From: an uncultured Lachnospiraceae bacterium
Lineage (GTDB): Bacteria; Bacillota; Clostridia; Lachnospirales; Lachnospiraceae
Assembly: GCA_946566685.1 (NCBI GenBank)
Contig: CAMNXA010000002.1
Location: 62,001-126,000 of the forward strand
Direction: 5' to 3'
Length of the DNA stretch: 64,000 nucleotides
In this document: positions 46,455 to 56,718 of the stretch, in pieces
Layout of the letters: every line of letters starts with the position of its first letter
Numbering within the stretch: the stretch's first letter is position 1
Position numbers and translations under genes: made by a program
Notes under the pieces: generated by a model
What the model saw: only the letters and a program-made list of their open reading frames with translations
What the model was told of the DNA's origin: nothing
Database searches by the model: none

Positions 46455-49400
46455 TTACACTTTTTCCACACCGATCGTAACTTTTTCACCATTGACATTC
46501 CACTCTTTGGAGACTGCAAGTTCCTCTTCCGTCACGATCGCTTCCGCCAGGACTTTGCCTGCAATCATCCCCTCATTCCTGGCCGCAATCTGCGCCACCT
46601 TCTCATTGCCGTTAATGGTGACTTTGATATGATCCATAACCTCAAAGTCCGCATCTTTTCTCATGGTCTGAATCTTGCTGATGATCTCGTACACAAATCC
46701 TTCCTCAATCAGTTCTTCCGTCAGATTCGTGTCGAGCACCACCGTCACATAGTTGTCGGCCTCCGCGACGAAGCCTTCTTTCTGCGCCATATCAATCAGC
46801 AGATCTTCCTCCGCCAGGGAAACCTCCGTGCCGTCCACCGTAAAGGTAAGCGCACCGTTTGTCTTTAAGGTCTCCATAGCTGCACTGCCGTCCATATCGG
46901 ACAGATATGCCTTGATACCGCCAAGCTGTTTACCGTACTTAGGCCCCACGGTCTTAAGCTGAGGCTTGAAGCTGTAGGTTGTAAACGCAGACACATCATC
47001 CGAAAAGACAATCTGCTTCACGTTCAGCTCATCCCTGATAATATCCTGATAGAAGTCGTCCAGTACTTTCTCGGCCTTCACATACATGGTGCCGATAGGC
47101 TGACGGTTCTTGATACTCGCCGTATTGCGGGCCGCCCGTCCCATAACCACGATTTTCAGGACTTCTTCCATGGATTCTTCCAGTTTCTTGTCAATCATCG
47201 CCTCGTCCGCCACGGGGAAGTCACACAGGTGGATACTTTCCGGTGCATCCTGATCCACACTGCACACCAGATTTCTGTAGATTTCCTCCGTCATAAAGGG
47301 AACCATGGGCGCCGCACATTTACAGATGGTCACAAGCGCCGTATAGAGGGTCATGTAGGCATTGATCTTATCCTGTTCCATGCCCTTTGCCCAGAAGCGT
47401 TCACGGCTTCTTCTCACATACCAGTTGCTCATCTCGTCCACAAAGTTATCCAGAACCCTTGCGGCCTCCGGAATTCTGTACTGATCCAGGTGATTGTCCA
47501 CTTCCTTGACCGCCGTATTTAATTTGGACAACAGCCACTTATCCATAACCGGAAGCTTGTCATATTCCAGGCTGTATCTGGTCGCATCAAACTGGTCGAT
47601 ATTGGCATAGAGCACAAAGAAAGCGTAAGTGTTCCACAAAGTGCCCAGGAACTTCCTCTGTCCCTCCTGCACGGCCTTCCCATGGAACCGGTTTGGCAGC
47701 CAGGGCGCCGAATTAATATAGAAATACCAACGGATTGCATCCGCCCCGTAAGTCGCCAGCGCTTCAAAAGGATCTATCGCATTGCCCTTGGACTTACTCA
47801 TCTTCTGCCCATTCTCATCCTGTATATGTCCCAGCACGATGACATTTTCAAATGACGATTTATTGAACAGCAGCGTAGACTCTGCCAACAGGGAATAGAA
47901 CCACCCTCTGGTCTGATCCACCGCCTCACAGATAAACTGCGCCGGAAACTGTTTCTCAAACAAATCCTGATTCTCAAACGGATAGTGATATTGTGCGAAA
48001 GGCATGGCGCCGGAATCAAACCAGCAGTCAATCACCTCCGGCACTCGTTTCATAGTCTTGCCGCACTTCGGGCAAGTACAGGTAATCTCATCAATATAAG
48101 GTCTGTGCAGTTCCACCGTCTGCGCCGCCGGATTACCGCTCATCTTCTCCAGTTCATCCCTGGAACCGATGGATTCCATATGACCGCAGGCCTCACATTC
48201 CCACACATTTAAAGGCGTCCCCCAGTAACGGTTCCTGGAAACTCCCCAGTCCTGAATATTCTCAAGCCAGTTACCGAAACGCCCCTCACCGATGGACTCC
48301 GGAATCCAGTTGACCGTCTTATTGTTGGCCACCAGATCATCTCTAACTGCCGTCATCTTGATAAACCAGGACTCTCTCGCATAATAGATCAACGGCGTAT
48401 CACAGCGCCAGCAGAAAGGATAATCATGCTCGAATTTGGGCGCATCAAACAACTTGCCCTCTTTATCCAGATCCTTGATGATCTCCGGATCCGCATCTTT
48501 TACGAATGTGCCTGCGTAAGCAGTCTCCTCAGTCATATTGCCCTTGCCGTCCACAAACTGCACAAGAGGCAGATCATACTTGCGGCCCACCTGGGCATCG
48601 TCTTCACCGAAAGCCGGTGCAATATGAACGATACCGGTACCATCCGTCATGGTAACATAGTTGTCGCAGGTCACATAATGGGCTTTTTTCTTCTGTCTTT
48701 CCGCTTCCTTACCGGCACAGACAAAAAGAGGCTCATACTCTTTATATTCCAGATCTGTGCCCACATAGGTCTCCAGAATCTCATAGGCAGGCGTATCGTC
48801 TTTAGCCAGTTTGCCAAGCACCGTATCTAACAGGGCCTGAGCCATATAATAGGTGTAGCCGTCCGCCGCCTTCACCTTCACATAGGTCTCATTTGGATTC
48901 ACACAGAGCGCCACATTGGAGGGCAGTGTCCAGGGTGTGGTGGTCCATGCCAGGAAATAGGCATCCTCTCCCACTACCTTAAATCTTGCCACAGCGGAGC
49001 GCTCCTTTACCGCCTTGTAGCCCTGCGCCACCTCGTGGGAGGACAAAGGCGTTCCACAGCGCGGACAGTAAGGTACAATCTTAAAGCCCTTATAGAGAAG
49101 CCCCTTATCCCAGATCTGCTTGAGCGCCCACCATTCCGACTCAATAAAGTCGTCATGATAAGTCACATAAGGATCATCCATATCCGCCCAGAAGCCCACT
49201 GTCTGAGAGAAGTCCTCCCACATGCCCTTATACTGCCACACAGACTCCTTACATTTTCCGATAAAGGGATCCAGACCATATTCTTCTATCTGCTCCTTGC
49301 CGTCCAGACCCAGAAGTTTCTCCACTTCCAATTCCACCGGCAGACCGTGGGTATCCCATCCCGCCTTACGGGGTACCATATATCCCTTCATGGTACGGTA

Positions 49401-49610
49401 TCTGGGGATCATATCCTTCATGGCACGTGTCAACACGTGTCCAATGTGCGGCTTGCCATTGGCCGTTGGCGGGCCGTCATAAAAAGTATAAGTGGGTCCT
49501 TCTTTCCTGGCCTCCATGCTCTTCCTGAAAATGTCATTTTCTTTCCAGAACTGGCATACTTCTTTCTCTCTGTCCACAAAATTTAAGTTCGCGTCAACTT
49601 TCTGGTACAT
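46455..49610 (-). CDS. ileS: Isoleucyl-tRNA synthetase
   Basis: PPTANGKPHIGHVLTRAMKD (HIGH), KMSKSKGNAIDP (KMSKS), WDTHGLPVELEVEK; start set at MYQKVDANLNFVDREKEVCQFW. Confidence 0.96.
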   Translation of the reverse strand: MYQKVDANLNFVDREKEVCQFWKENDIFRKSMEARKEGPTYTFYDGPPTANGKPHIGHVLTRAMKDMIPRYRTMKGYMVPRKAGWDTHGLPVELEVEKLLGLDGKEQIEEYGLDPFIGKCKESVWQYKGMWEDFSQTVGFWADMDDPYVTYHDDFIESEWWALKQIWDKGLLYKGFKIVPYCPRCGTPLSSHEVAQGYKAVKERSAVARFKVVGEDAYFLAWTTTPWTLPSNVALCVNPNETYVKVKAADGYTYYMAQALLDTVLGKLAKDDTPAYEILETYVGTDLEYKEYEPLFVCAGKEAERQKKKAHYVTCDNYVTMTDGTGIVHIAPAFGEDDAQVGRKYDLPLVQFVDGKGNMTEETAYAGTFVKDADPEIIKDLDKEGKLFDAPKFEHDYPFCWRCDTPLIYYARESWFIKMTAVRDDLVANNKTVNWIPESIGEGRFGNWLENIQDWGVSRNRYWGTPLNVWECEACGHMESIGSRDELEKMSGNPAAQTVELHRPYIDEITCTCPKCGKTMKRVPEVIDCWFDSGAMPFAQYHYPFENQDLFEKQFPAQFICEAVDQTRGWFYSLLAESTLLFNKSSFENVIVLGHIQDENGQKMSKSKGNAIDPFEALATYGADAIRWYFYINSAPWLPNRFHGKAVQEGQRKFLGTLWNTYAFFVLYANIDQFDATRYSLEYDKLPVMDKWLLSKLNTAVKEVDNHLDQYRIPEAARVLDNFVDEMSNWYVRRSRERFWAKGMEQDKINAYMTLYTALVTICKCAAPMVPFMTEEIYRNLVCSVDQDAPESIHLCDFPVADEAMIDKKLEESMEEVLKIVVMGRAARNTASIKNRQPIGTMYVKAEKVLDDFYQDIIRDELNVKQIVFSDDVSAFTTYSFKPQLKTVGPKYGKQLGGIKAYLSDMDGSAAMETLKTNGALTFTVDGTEVSLAEEDLLIDMAQKEGFVAEADNYVTVVLDTNLTEELIEEGFVYEIISKIQTMRKDADFEVMDHIKVTINGNEKVAQIAARNEGMIAGKVLAEAIVTEEELAVSKEWNVNGEKVTIGVEKV

Positions 49611-49631
49611 ACTCCTCTTCCTTTCCTTAAA

Positions 49632-49915
49632 AAATATGAAAGCCCCGTCCCAGTAAAAGGACGAGGCCAATTCTCGTTATACCACCTGTTACTCCCGCAC
49701 CGACCGCCTTTTCAAATATAAAGCGCTCTATACGTCATCCCATAACGGAGGATAGCCGGCGGTACTTACTGCTCTGCATCTTACTCCATACAAAAGGTTC
49801 GGCCCGCGACTCGGAAGTGATCTTCCCTGATCTTCTACTCATACCGGTCTTGCACCCTCACCGGCTCGCTGTGACTTTTGAAAATCAGCTACTGTCTTCT
49901 TCAACGTCTTTGATG
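49632..49915 (-). ncRNA. T-box leader (riboswitch) upstream of ileS, likely isoleucine-specific
   Basis: Minus strand AGCGAGCCGGTGAGGGTGCAAGACCGG (Stem I apical motif), GAAGATCACTTCC with a plausible AUC specifier, T-box-like GTAACAGGTGGTATAACGAG, then terminator GCCTCGTCC..GGGACGGGGC-CTTTCATATTTTTT. Confidence 0.85.
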
Positions 49916-50035
49916 ATGCCATTATAATTCCCGGCAATCAAAGTTGTCAAGAAGCAAATTTCTTCGCGGCCTCGGCTTCATCCGATAGTCACTCTTCAAA
50001 TATTCCTTCGGAATTCAGCTTGCTTAAGAAGCTGC

Positions 50036-51517
50036 TTAATCTAAAGTAATTAAAATTTCCCATGCCTCATACTCCGCAAAAATATCCGTTGAACCCTCGG
50101 CGCAAATACTGATTCCATACCCGCGACCACCATTTTCAGGAAATATCAAGTTTGTCATAACAGTTTCCCCCTGTTTTGCAAATACTTCTATCTGGGATAC
50201 ATCCATCAGAATTCGCAATTCTATCTTTTTTCCCAATCCCTTTACAGGCGCTTCATAAACACCCGGGAATGCATCATGAGGAATCAATCCGGAGTACCGC
50301 CGATCTACATAAAGCATCTCCTTTTGAAAATCATATCCAATCCTTGTGCATTCCTTTCCACCGCTGGACAATCGAATTTCTGCCTTTCCCTTTTCCGGTT
50401 CCGGCGTCTCAAGTTTACAGGAGAAGTCCAAAGCAGAAAAGCAAACCGGGATCTGTTCCTCGTCCCCTGCCGTTAAAACATGTTTCTCTTTATGCAATAT
50501 TAAATTTCTGCAATTCTCTAACTCCCTTACAGGCTGCTGATATATTCTAAGTCCTTCCCTTGTCAGCTTTAAATAGAGTTCCCGCACAAAGGAAAACTGT
50601 CCCTTAAATGGAGCCGTAGGCAGCACATCCCGATACATCCAGTTATCACTCCACCCTATCATTAACCGCCTTTTGTCCTCGCCGGGAATATCATTCCATG
50701 TAACTCCGGCATAAAAATCCTTTCCGTAATCCATCCATAAAACCTGTTCAGGAGGGTTATCATTCCGAAAAGTCTTCCCATTAAATTCCCCAATAAAATA
50801 CTGCATTCCGGTTCCTCCTGCGGGCGCTCCATTATTGATACTGACTGTCAGAACCCATCTTGTCTCTCCCATCTCGTCTTCCACAGGCATTTCAAATAAA
50901 TCCGGACATTCCCAAACGCCCTCATGGCTTCCTTCTCCCTGTCCGAATTTCCCGGAAAATTCCCATTGAATCAGATTATTGGAACGGTAAAATTCAACCT
51001 GATCAAAACAGGCAAGCACCATAATCCAGCAGGAAAGAGGTGCATACCAAAAAACCTTGGGATCTCGGAAATCCTTGCGCTTTCCCTTTTCTTCATCTGG
51101 AATCAAAACAGGGTTATTTTTGTATTTCCGCCACGATCTGCCTCTGTCACAGCTGTATGCCAACCCCTGGCTCTGCCGTACATCTACGTGCTCATTATAA
51201 GTAAATATCGCTACTAATACCTGTTCTTCTCCTTCCTGTAGACCGCTTGTATTGTCCCAATCTACTACAGCACTTCCTGACCATATTTGCCCGATTTCAT
51301 CCGGCGCCAGTGCAAAAGGCAGACGCTTCCAGTGGAGAAGATCTCTGCTTACTGCATGTCCCCAATGAATCTGATTGTGCACATTATACTGGTGCATAAG
51401 ATGATATTCTCCTTCATAATAAACCAGACCGTTTGGATCATTGATGACATGTTCCTGCGCAGTGTAGTGAAACCGAGGTCGATATGCTTCCTGTACATAC
51501 TTGTTCTTTTTTTCCAT
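50036..51517 (-). CDS. Glycoside hydrolase family 32 (sucrose/fructan hydrolase)
   Basis: RPRFHYTAQEHVINDPNGLVYYEGEYHLMHQYN, KDFRDPKVFW, WECPDLFEM. Confidence 0.93.
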   Translation of the reverse strand: MEKKNKYVQEAYRPRFHYTAQEHVINDPNGLVYYEGEYHLMHQYNVHNQIHWGHAVSRDLLHWKRLPFALAPDEIGQIWSGSAVVDWDNTSGLQEGEEQVLVAIFTYNEHVDVRQSQGLAYSCDRGRSWRKYKNNPVLIPDEEKGKRKDFRDPKVFWYAPLSCWIMVLACFDQVEFYRSNNLIQWEFSGKFGQGEGSHEGVWECPDLFEMPVEDEMGETRWVLTVSINNGAPAGGTGMQYFIGEFNGKTFRNDNPPEQVLWMDYGKDFYAGVTWNDIPGEDKRRLMIGWSDNWMYRDVLPTAPFKGQFSFVRELYLKLTREGLRIYQQPVRELENCRNLILHKEKHVLTAGDEEQIPVCFSALDFSCKLETPEPEKGKAEIRLSSGGKECTRIGYDFQKEMLYVDRRYSGLIPHDAFPGVYEAPVKGLGKKIELRILMDVSQIEVFAKQGETVMTNLIFPENGGRGYGISICAEGSTDIFAEYEAWEILITLD

Positions 51518-51530
51518 CTGCTCTTCTCTC

Positions 51531-52349
51531 CTATCCCTTTACGGCTCCTGAACTCAGCCCCTTGATAAATTGTTTTTGAAAAACAAGAAAAATCACTGTA
51601 ATCGGCGCAAGCCCAATCGCCGCCCCCGCAGCGAGGAGATTATAATCCGCTCCATAAGTCTGAAAAAAGGTGGAGATAGCAAGAGGTATGGTATGATAAT
51701 TCTGATTCTGAAGGAAAAAAACAGCCTGGGCATAATTATTCCAGATTCCCACCCCCTGCATAATAACCACAGTCGCCGTTATTGGCTTTAGCAAAGGAAA
51801 AACAATTCTCCAAAACGCCTGAAATCTTGTGCATCCATCCATAATTGCCGCCTCCTCCAAAGACGGATTCATGGTACAGATAAAACTTTCATACAAAAAA
51901 ACCGAAAACGGCAGACTTTGAGAGGCAAGCAACATAATCATTCCCCAGTAAGTGTTAATTCCGTTTATTCTTCGCATCATAATATACAATGGAACCGTAT
52001 TGATAATTCCCGGCACCATCATACTGAGTACCATTATGTAAAAGATAACCCGATTGATCTTATTTTTTACCCTTGCCGCCGCATATCCTCCACATGCCGC
52101 ACAAAAGACAAGTAAGAGTACAGCCCCTCCGGTTATGATAAGCGAACTGATCATGGCGCGTCCCATATTCGCTTTTTCCCATGCTTCAGAGAAGTTTTGA
52201 AATGCAAGCGCTTTGGGAAACCACTCTTCTGCAATAGAATCCCCCGAATTGCTTAGAGATAAATAAAACATAATATAAAAGGGTATCAGGAATACAAAAG
52301 CAGTTATCAAGACTACCGTTGCCATCACCCACTTTTTTATCGTCTTCAT
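51531..52349 (-). CDS. Carbohydrate ABC transporter permease (MalG-type)
   Basis: EAAIMDGCTRFQAFWRIVFPLLKP motif, multiple TM. Confidence 0.92.
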   Translation of the reverse strand: MKTIKKWVMATVVLITAFVFLIPFYIMFYLSLSNSGDSIAEEWFPKALAFQNFSEAWEKANMGRAMISSLIITGGAVLLLVFCAACGGYAAARVKNKINRVIFYIMVLSMMVPGIINTVPLYIMMRRINGINTYWGMIMLLASQSLPFSVFLYESFICTMNPSLEEAAIMDGCTRFQAFWRIVFPLLKPITATVVIMQGVGIWNNYAQAVFFLQNQNYHTIPLAISTFFQTYGADYNLLAAGAAIGLAPITVIFLVFQKQFIKGLSSGAVKG

Positions 52350-52360
52350 TCCGCCTCCCC

Positions 52361-53245
52361 CTACATTTCAACTTCCTTATTCTTCATCCATCCCAGAGTA
52401 ATCCCAATGGGTATGGCAATAATGAAAAACATAATAAGCGCGATCGCCGTGGCATAACCGGCAAAGCCGTTAAACGACTGCCGATAAATGTAAATACTCA
52501 GGGATTCCGTGGCATAGCCAGGTCCTCCCATGGTAATCGCCATAATAATATCAAACACCGCCATGGAACCAATTATATTGTTAAAAATATTGATTTTTGC
52601 AGAGGGATATAAAAGAGGCCATGTAATATTTCGAAACGCCTGTATTTTCCCTGCTCCGTCTATCGTTGCCGCTTCATACAGATCCTTTGGCACAGATTGA
52701 AGCCCCGCCAGATATACCATCATTGGTCCCCCTGCAAACTGCCATACATTAACGATAATAATCAGCCACAGTGCTTTATCCGGCACACCCATCCAGTCAA
52801 AGGAAAGAGACGGTTCAAACCGCTGCAAAATCTGATCCAATACCCCTGTCCTGGGTGATAAAATAAGTGTCCACAAATACCCCATGATCAACGGACTGAT
52901 AATCGATGGAAGATATATGACCATCCGCAGAAGCACCCGACTTTTCTTTTTAGAATCCACCAGTAGTGCCAAAAAAAGTCCGACTATATTTAAAAGGAAC
53001 GGGCTGAGCAAGCCAAACACCACCGTTACCTGTATGGCATGGAGAGCGCGCTTGTCTGAGAAAAAACGTATAAAATTAGCAAATCCCACAAAATTCTTTT
53101 CCTCAGAAAAACCATTCCAGTCTGTCATGCTGATTCCTGCCCCCTGACAAAGCGGAAGCACAAAAAATACCAAAAAGAGAACAGCCGCAGGCACTATCAT
53201 AAATTTATGCAAATTTAAACTTATTGTATTTCCTATTTTTTTCAT
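52361..53245 (-). CDS. Carbohydrate ABC transporter permease (MalF-type)
   Basis: YEAATIDGAGKIQAFRNITWPLLYPS motif, multiple TM; start set at MKKIGNTISL. Confidence 0.92.
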   Translation of the reverse strand: MKKIGNTISLNLHKFMIVPAAVLFLVFFVLPLCQGAGISMTDWNGFSEEKNFVGFANFIRFFSDKRALHAIQVTVVFGLLSPFLLNIVGLFLALLVDSKKKSRVLLRMVIYLPSIISPLIMGYLWTLILSPRTGVLDQILQRFEPSLSFDWMGVPDKALWLIIIVNVWQFAGGPMMVYLAGLQSVPKDLYEAATIDGAGKIQAFRNITWPLLYPSAKINIFNNIIGSMAVFDIIMAITMGGPGYATESLSIYIYRQSFNGFAGYATAIALIMFFIIAIPIGITLGWMKNKEVEM

Positions 53246-53325
53246 ATTATCTTTTTCCTGAACAAAATCATTATTAAGTAAAGTCACAAAATATTGTGCT
53301 ACTTTGTGACTTTACTATTTACCTG

Positions 53326-54672
53326 CTATTGCGCGTCATATGCCGCCTTCCAGGCTGCTTCATAAGCAGCTGCAAATTCCTCTGGCGTATACTGTCCTGC
53401 AAAAAACTCCTGCAACATCACTCCTGTAGCATCCCCGCCAAAGCCCGCCGGTTCCCTTGCCGGTCCAATAATTGCCGCGGTTTTAGAAGCTTCCACTGCA
53501 CTGTTATAAATCGGCCCAATATCAAATGTAACATCCGTAAAGGCGGACGGTGCATTGCGGGTCATAGTAAAGGAAGCCTGATTCTCCGCCTCAAACAACC
53601 AATCCAAAAAGACCTTTGCTTCCTCCTGATAAGGAGAATCTGCCGTAATATAATAAGTACTGTCAGGGCCTTGGTTTAAAGCAGGCCTTACATCATCAGC
53701 CACAGCCGGGAACGCACATACGCGCAGTTCCTCTTCAGCTTCCGGATTAATGGATAAAATATTGCCAATGGTAAACATCCCCTGAAAAATAACCGCTGCA
53801 TCTCCCTTTGCGATAGCATTGATGGCATCGTCATAAGTAGCGGTCAGTACATTGCTGTTGATCAGACCTTCTTCCCAAAGAGATCCCAGCCATGTAATAT
53901 AAGTTTCCAAAGAACCGCCCGGCTCCGAAAATTTCAGCTTGCTGATATCTCCCTCCAGCGCGGCACGACTGTACTCCAATTCTCCCAGCCGCTGGCGTTC
54001 CACTGCGTCCGGAAGATAGCCGAACAGCATTCCTATTGTCCATGCTTCTTTTCCCGAAAAGTAAAGGGGATCCTTGTCCGGATAAGCCGCTTTGACAGCC
54101 CGGAGATTTTCTGTAAATTCATCCAGCGTTACGGCAGGCTGCAAATTCAATTCCTCAAAAATCTTCTGATTATAAATAGTCGCTGTAATCATGGTATTTG
54201 TAGGAATATAAAAATTTTTACCGGTTTTAACGTCCGCCGATATTTCTTTGATGGAAGGATCGATCCGGTTCCACCACTTTGCCTCTGTGAGATCCACAAA
54301 CTTGCCTGCATCAATCATCTGCTGTGTTCCCATTGTTGTAATATCGGGAATATCTCCGGCAGCAAATTTTGTCTGCAAGGCAGAAGTACCTTCCTTTTGG
54401 AACTCATGCTCTACCTTAATATTTTCACTTTGTGCGTTAAAGCGGTCGATGGCCTCATTATACCAGTCTACCATCTCAACATTTCCGTTAAAGAATTTGA
54501 TTGTGACTTGTTCTGTTTTCGCTGCTTCAGAATCCTTTTCCTCTTGCTCCTGCACCGGCTTTGGCGTATCTGCGGCGGTTTCACTATTTTCTTTTTGTCC
54601 ACACGCTGTCAGTCCAAGAAATAATGCTCCTGCCAGAATCCCAGCGCATACTCGTCTTTTCATAGACATCAT
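53326..54672 (-). CDS. Carbohydrate ABC transporter substrate-binding lipoprotein
   Basis: Lipobox LFLGLTACG; VTIKFFNGN...YNEAIDRFNAQSENIKVEHEF. Confidence 0.92.
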   Translation of the reverse strand: MMSMKRRVCAGILAGALFLGLTACGQKENSETAADTPKPVQEQEEKDSEAAKTEQVTIKFFNGNVEMVDWYNEAIDRFNAQSENIKVEHEFQKEGTSALQTKFAAGDIPDITTMGTQQMIDAGKFVDLTEAKWWNRIDPSIKEISADVKTGKNFYIPTNTMITATIYNQKIFEELNLQPAVTLDEFTENLRAVKAAYPDKDPLYFSGKEAWTIGMLFGYLPDAVERQRLGELEYSRAALEGDISKLKFSEPGGSLETYITWLGSLWEEGLINSNVLTATYDDAINAIAKGDAAVIFQGMFTIGNILSINPEAEEELRVCAFPAVADDVRPALNQGPDSTYYITADSPYQEEAKVFLDWLFEAENQASFTMTRNAPSAFTDVTFDIGPIYNSAVEASKTAAIIGPAREPAGFGGDATGVMLQEFFAGQYTPEEFAAAYEAAWKAAYDAQ

Positions 54673-54861
54673 TTTTTGCCCTCCTGTTTTGTTATTTTGT
54701 AATACTTTTTGTTTATATTTTCAGTATAGCCTGAGGAAAAATGATTTAAAATCCTCAAAACTTACGATACAGGTTCGATTTCTTAAGCTTTCCCTATAGT
54801 TTTAAAAAAAAATGATATAATAAAACAAACGCCTGTCTGAAACACAGGTTTTTCTCAGAAA

Positions 54862-56718
54862 GTGTGCCAAGCTATGAACACCTTAAAAGAACAAAAATTT
54901 CACAGTATACGATTTTCGTTGACTGCGGTTGTTGCGCTTTTGATTTTGCTTTCCGTATTCTTTACCTCCGTTTTATCGTACTATCGGTATACAGAAGACT
55001 TTCAACAGCAGTCCTCCCAGCAGATTGAGCAGACTCTGGAACAACTTTCCATCAATCTAAGCGCCTATATTGACGAATTATTTCGTCTTACCACCTATCT
55101 CTATTATGACAGCCAGGTAGTAAATGCCATGGAAGCGACAGGCGGCTCGGATCTGGATAGGTTGAACCGGCGGCGAATCATTGAGAATTATCTTGATAAA
55201 ATCATGATTCTTCCCCGCAAGGACGTATTAAATGTTTTTGTCATAACTGACAGCATTTATTATGGCGGAAAAATGCCCAAAAGCGTGGATCTTTACACAG
55301 ATTATACCTCTTATGATTGGTATCAGGCCGCTTTGGAGGACAGTAAACCCATTTTTGTACCGCCTCATACGGAGCAGCTGGTATCCTATCCAAAGAGTAC
55401 GGTATTTTCCATTGTAAAGCAGCTTAAAAGTGTTAAAAATATAGATGAAAGAATCGGCGTGATCAAAGTAGATGCCAGCTATGACGGTATTTCAGATATT
55501 GTTCAAAAAGTTGATATGGGAGAAGATGGTGGTATTTATATTATAGACGGAAATCAAAATCTGATTTACAATAGCATTCCTTTCCCGCAGACCGATCTTT
55601 TATCTCAGGCCGCTTTTTCTGCTTCCGGCGCACGGACGCAAAAATTAGATGGCACTGAATACCTGATTAATACCGTAAAGGTGCAAAATCCTGACTGGAC
55701 CATCGTGTCCGTCAACTCTCTCCGGGAACTGACAAAAAATGCCCAGAAGACGCGTAACTTTACCTTTATACTTGCTACCCTGAGTTCCTGCACTGCCATT
55801 CTTGTACTTCTGTTTTTTACTCACAGAATTCTCCATCCCTTAATGGAGATTGTTCAGCTAATGAAAGAAGTGAGAAACGGCAATTTCCAGGTCTCCTTTA
55901 CCAGAAAGCGAAATGACGAAATTGGTTATCTGGGTGATTCGTTTAATAAAATGACAGAGACCATAACCCATAATATCCAGCGGAATACGGAACTGACCAC
56001 CCAAATTTATCAGACCGAAATCCTGCATACGGAGGCGCGTCTGCACGCCCTTCAAAACCAAATTAAGCCCCATTTTCTGTACAATACCCTGAATATGATC
56101 AGTTTACAGATTCAGATAGGGCGGACTGCTCACGCAATTTCCAATATTGAGCGCCTCCACAACCTTTTGCGGGGGATGGCAAAGCTTGACCGGGAAGCCT
56201 TGGTAGAAGAGGAGTTTTCTCTTTTAGACAATTATCTCGCTTTGCAGAGCAGCCGGTTTGAAGGGCGTCTCGACTATCAGCTAAAATTGGATGAGACCAT
56301 GAAGGGGCGATATATTCTGACCCTGATTCTACAGCCTCTTGTAGAAAATGCCGTTATCCATGGCTGCGAAAATCAGCGAAGCCACACCTTTATTCTGGTA
56401 GAAGGTTATTGTAAGGACGACAGAAGCTATTTTTCCGTAAAAGATAATGGAAAGGGAATGTCAGAGGCCGCCCTGCATAGCCTTATGGAAAAGTTCAGCC
56501 ATACAACCGGTTCCGACAGTCCTTCTATCAGCGAAGACAGTTCCGGTCACAGTATCGGTCTGGCAAATGTGAATACGCGTATTAAGCTGCGGTATGGAAC
56601 GGAATATGGCATCCATGTTTCAAGCATACCGAACGTTGAAACGAAATTTACCATTATATTACCTTTATTGAGTAAGGAGGCGACTGACAATGTACAGTGT
56701 GATGTTGGTAGACGATGA
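54862..56718 (+). CDS. YesM/LytS-type sensor histidine kinase
   Basis: HAMP region, LHALQNQIKPHFLYNTLNMISLQIQ, LQPLVENAVIHGCE, SIGLANVNTRIKLRYG. Confidence 0.93.
   Translation: MCQAMNTLKEQKFHSIRFSLTAVVALLILLSVFFTSVLSYYRYTEDFQQQSSQQIEQTLEQLSINLSAYIDELFRLTTYLYYDSQVVNAMEATGGSDLDRLNRRRIIENYLDKIMILPRKDVLNVFVITDSIYYGGKMPKSVDLYTDYTSYDWYQAALEDSKPIFVPPHTEQLVSYPKSTVFSIVKQLKSVKNIDERIGVIKVDASYDGISDIVQKVDMGEDGGIYIIDGNQNLIYNSIPFPQTDLLSQAAFSASGARTQKLDGTEYLINTVKVQNPDWTIVSVNSLRELTKNAQKTRNFTFILATLSSCTAILVLLFFTHRILHPLMEIVQLMKEVRNGNFQVSFTRKRNDEIGYLGDSFNKMTETITHNIQRNTELTTQIYQTEILHTEARLHALQNQIKPHFLYNTLNMISLQIQIGRTAHAISNIERLHNLLRGMAKLDREALVEEEFSLLDNYLALQSSRFEGRLDYQLKLDETMKGRYILTLILQPLVENAVIHGCENQRSHTFILVEGYCKDDRSYFSVKDNGKGMSEAALHSLMEKFSHTTGSDSPSISEDSSGHSIGLANVNTRIKLRYGTEYGIHVSSIPNVETKFTIILPLLSKEATDNVQCDVGRR

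Noticed and set aside
49430-49446. CACGTGTCAACACGTG in ileS, 15 of 16 identical to the hicA palindrome
   Set aside because: Lies within the conserved HIGH-region coding sequence (HVLTRAMKD) far from any promoter; likely coincidence, though worth testing if HicB ChIP data exist.
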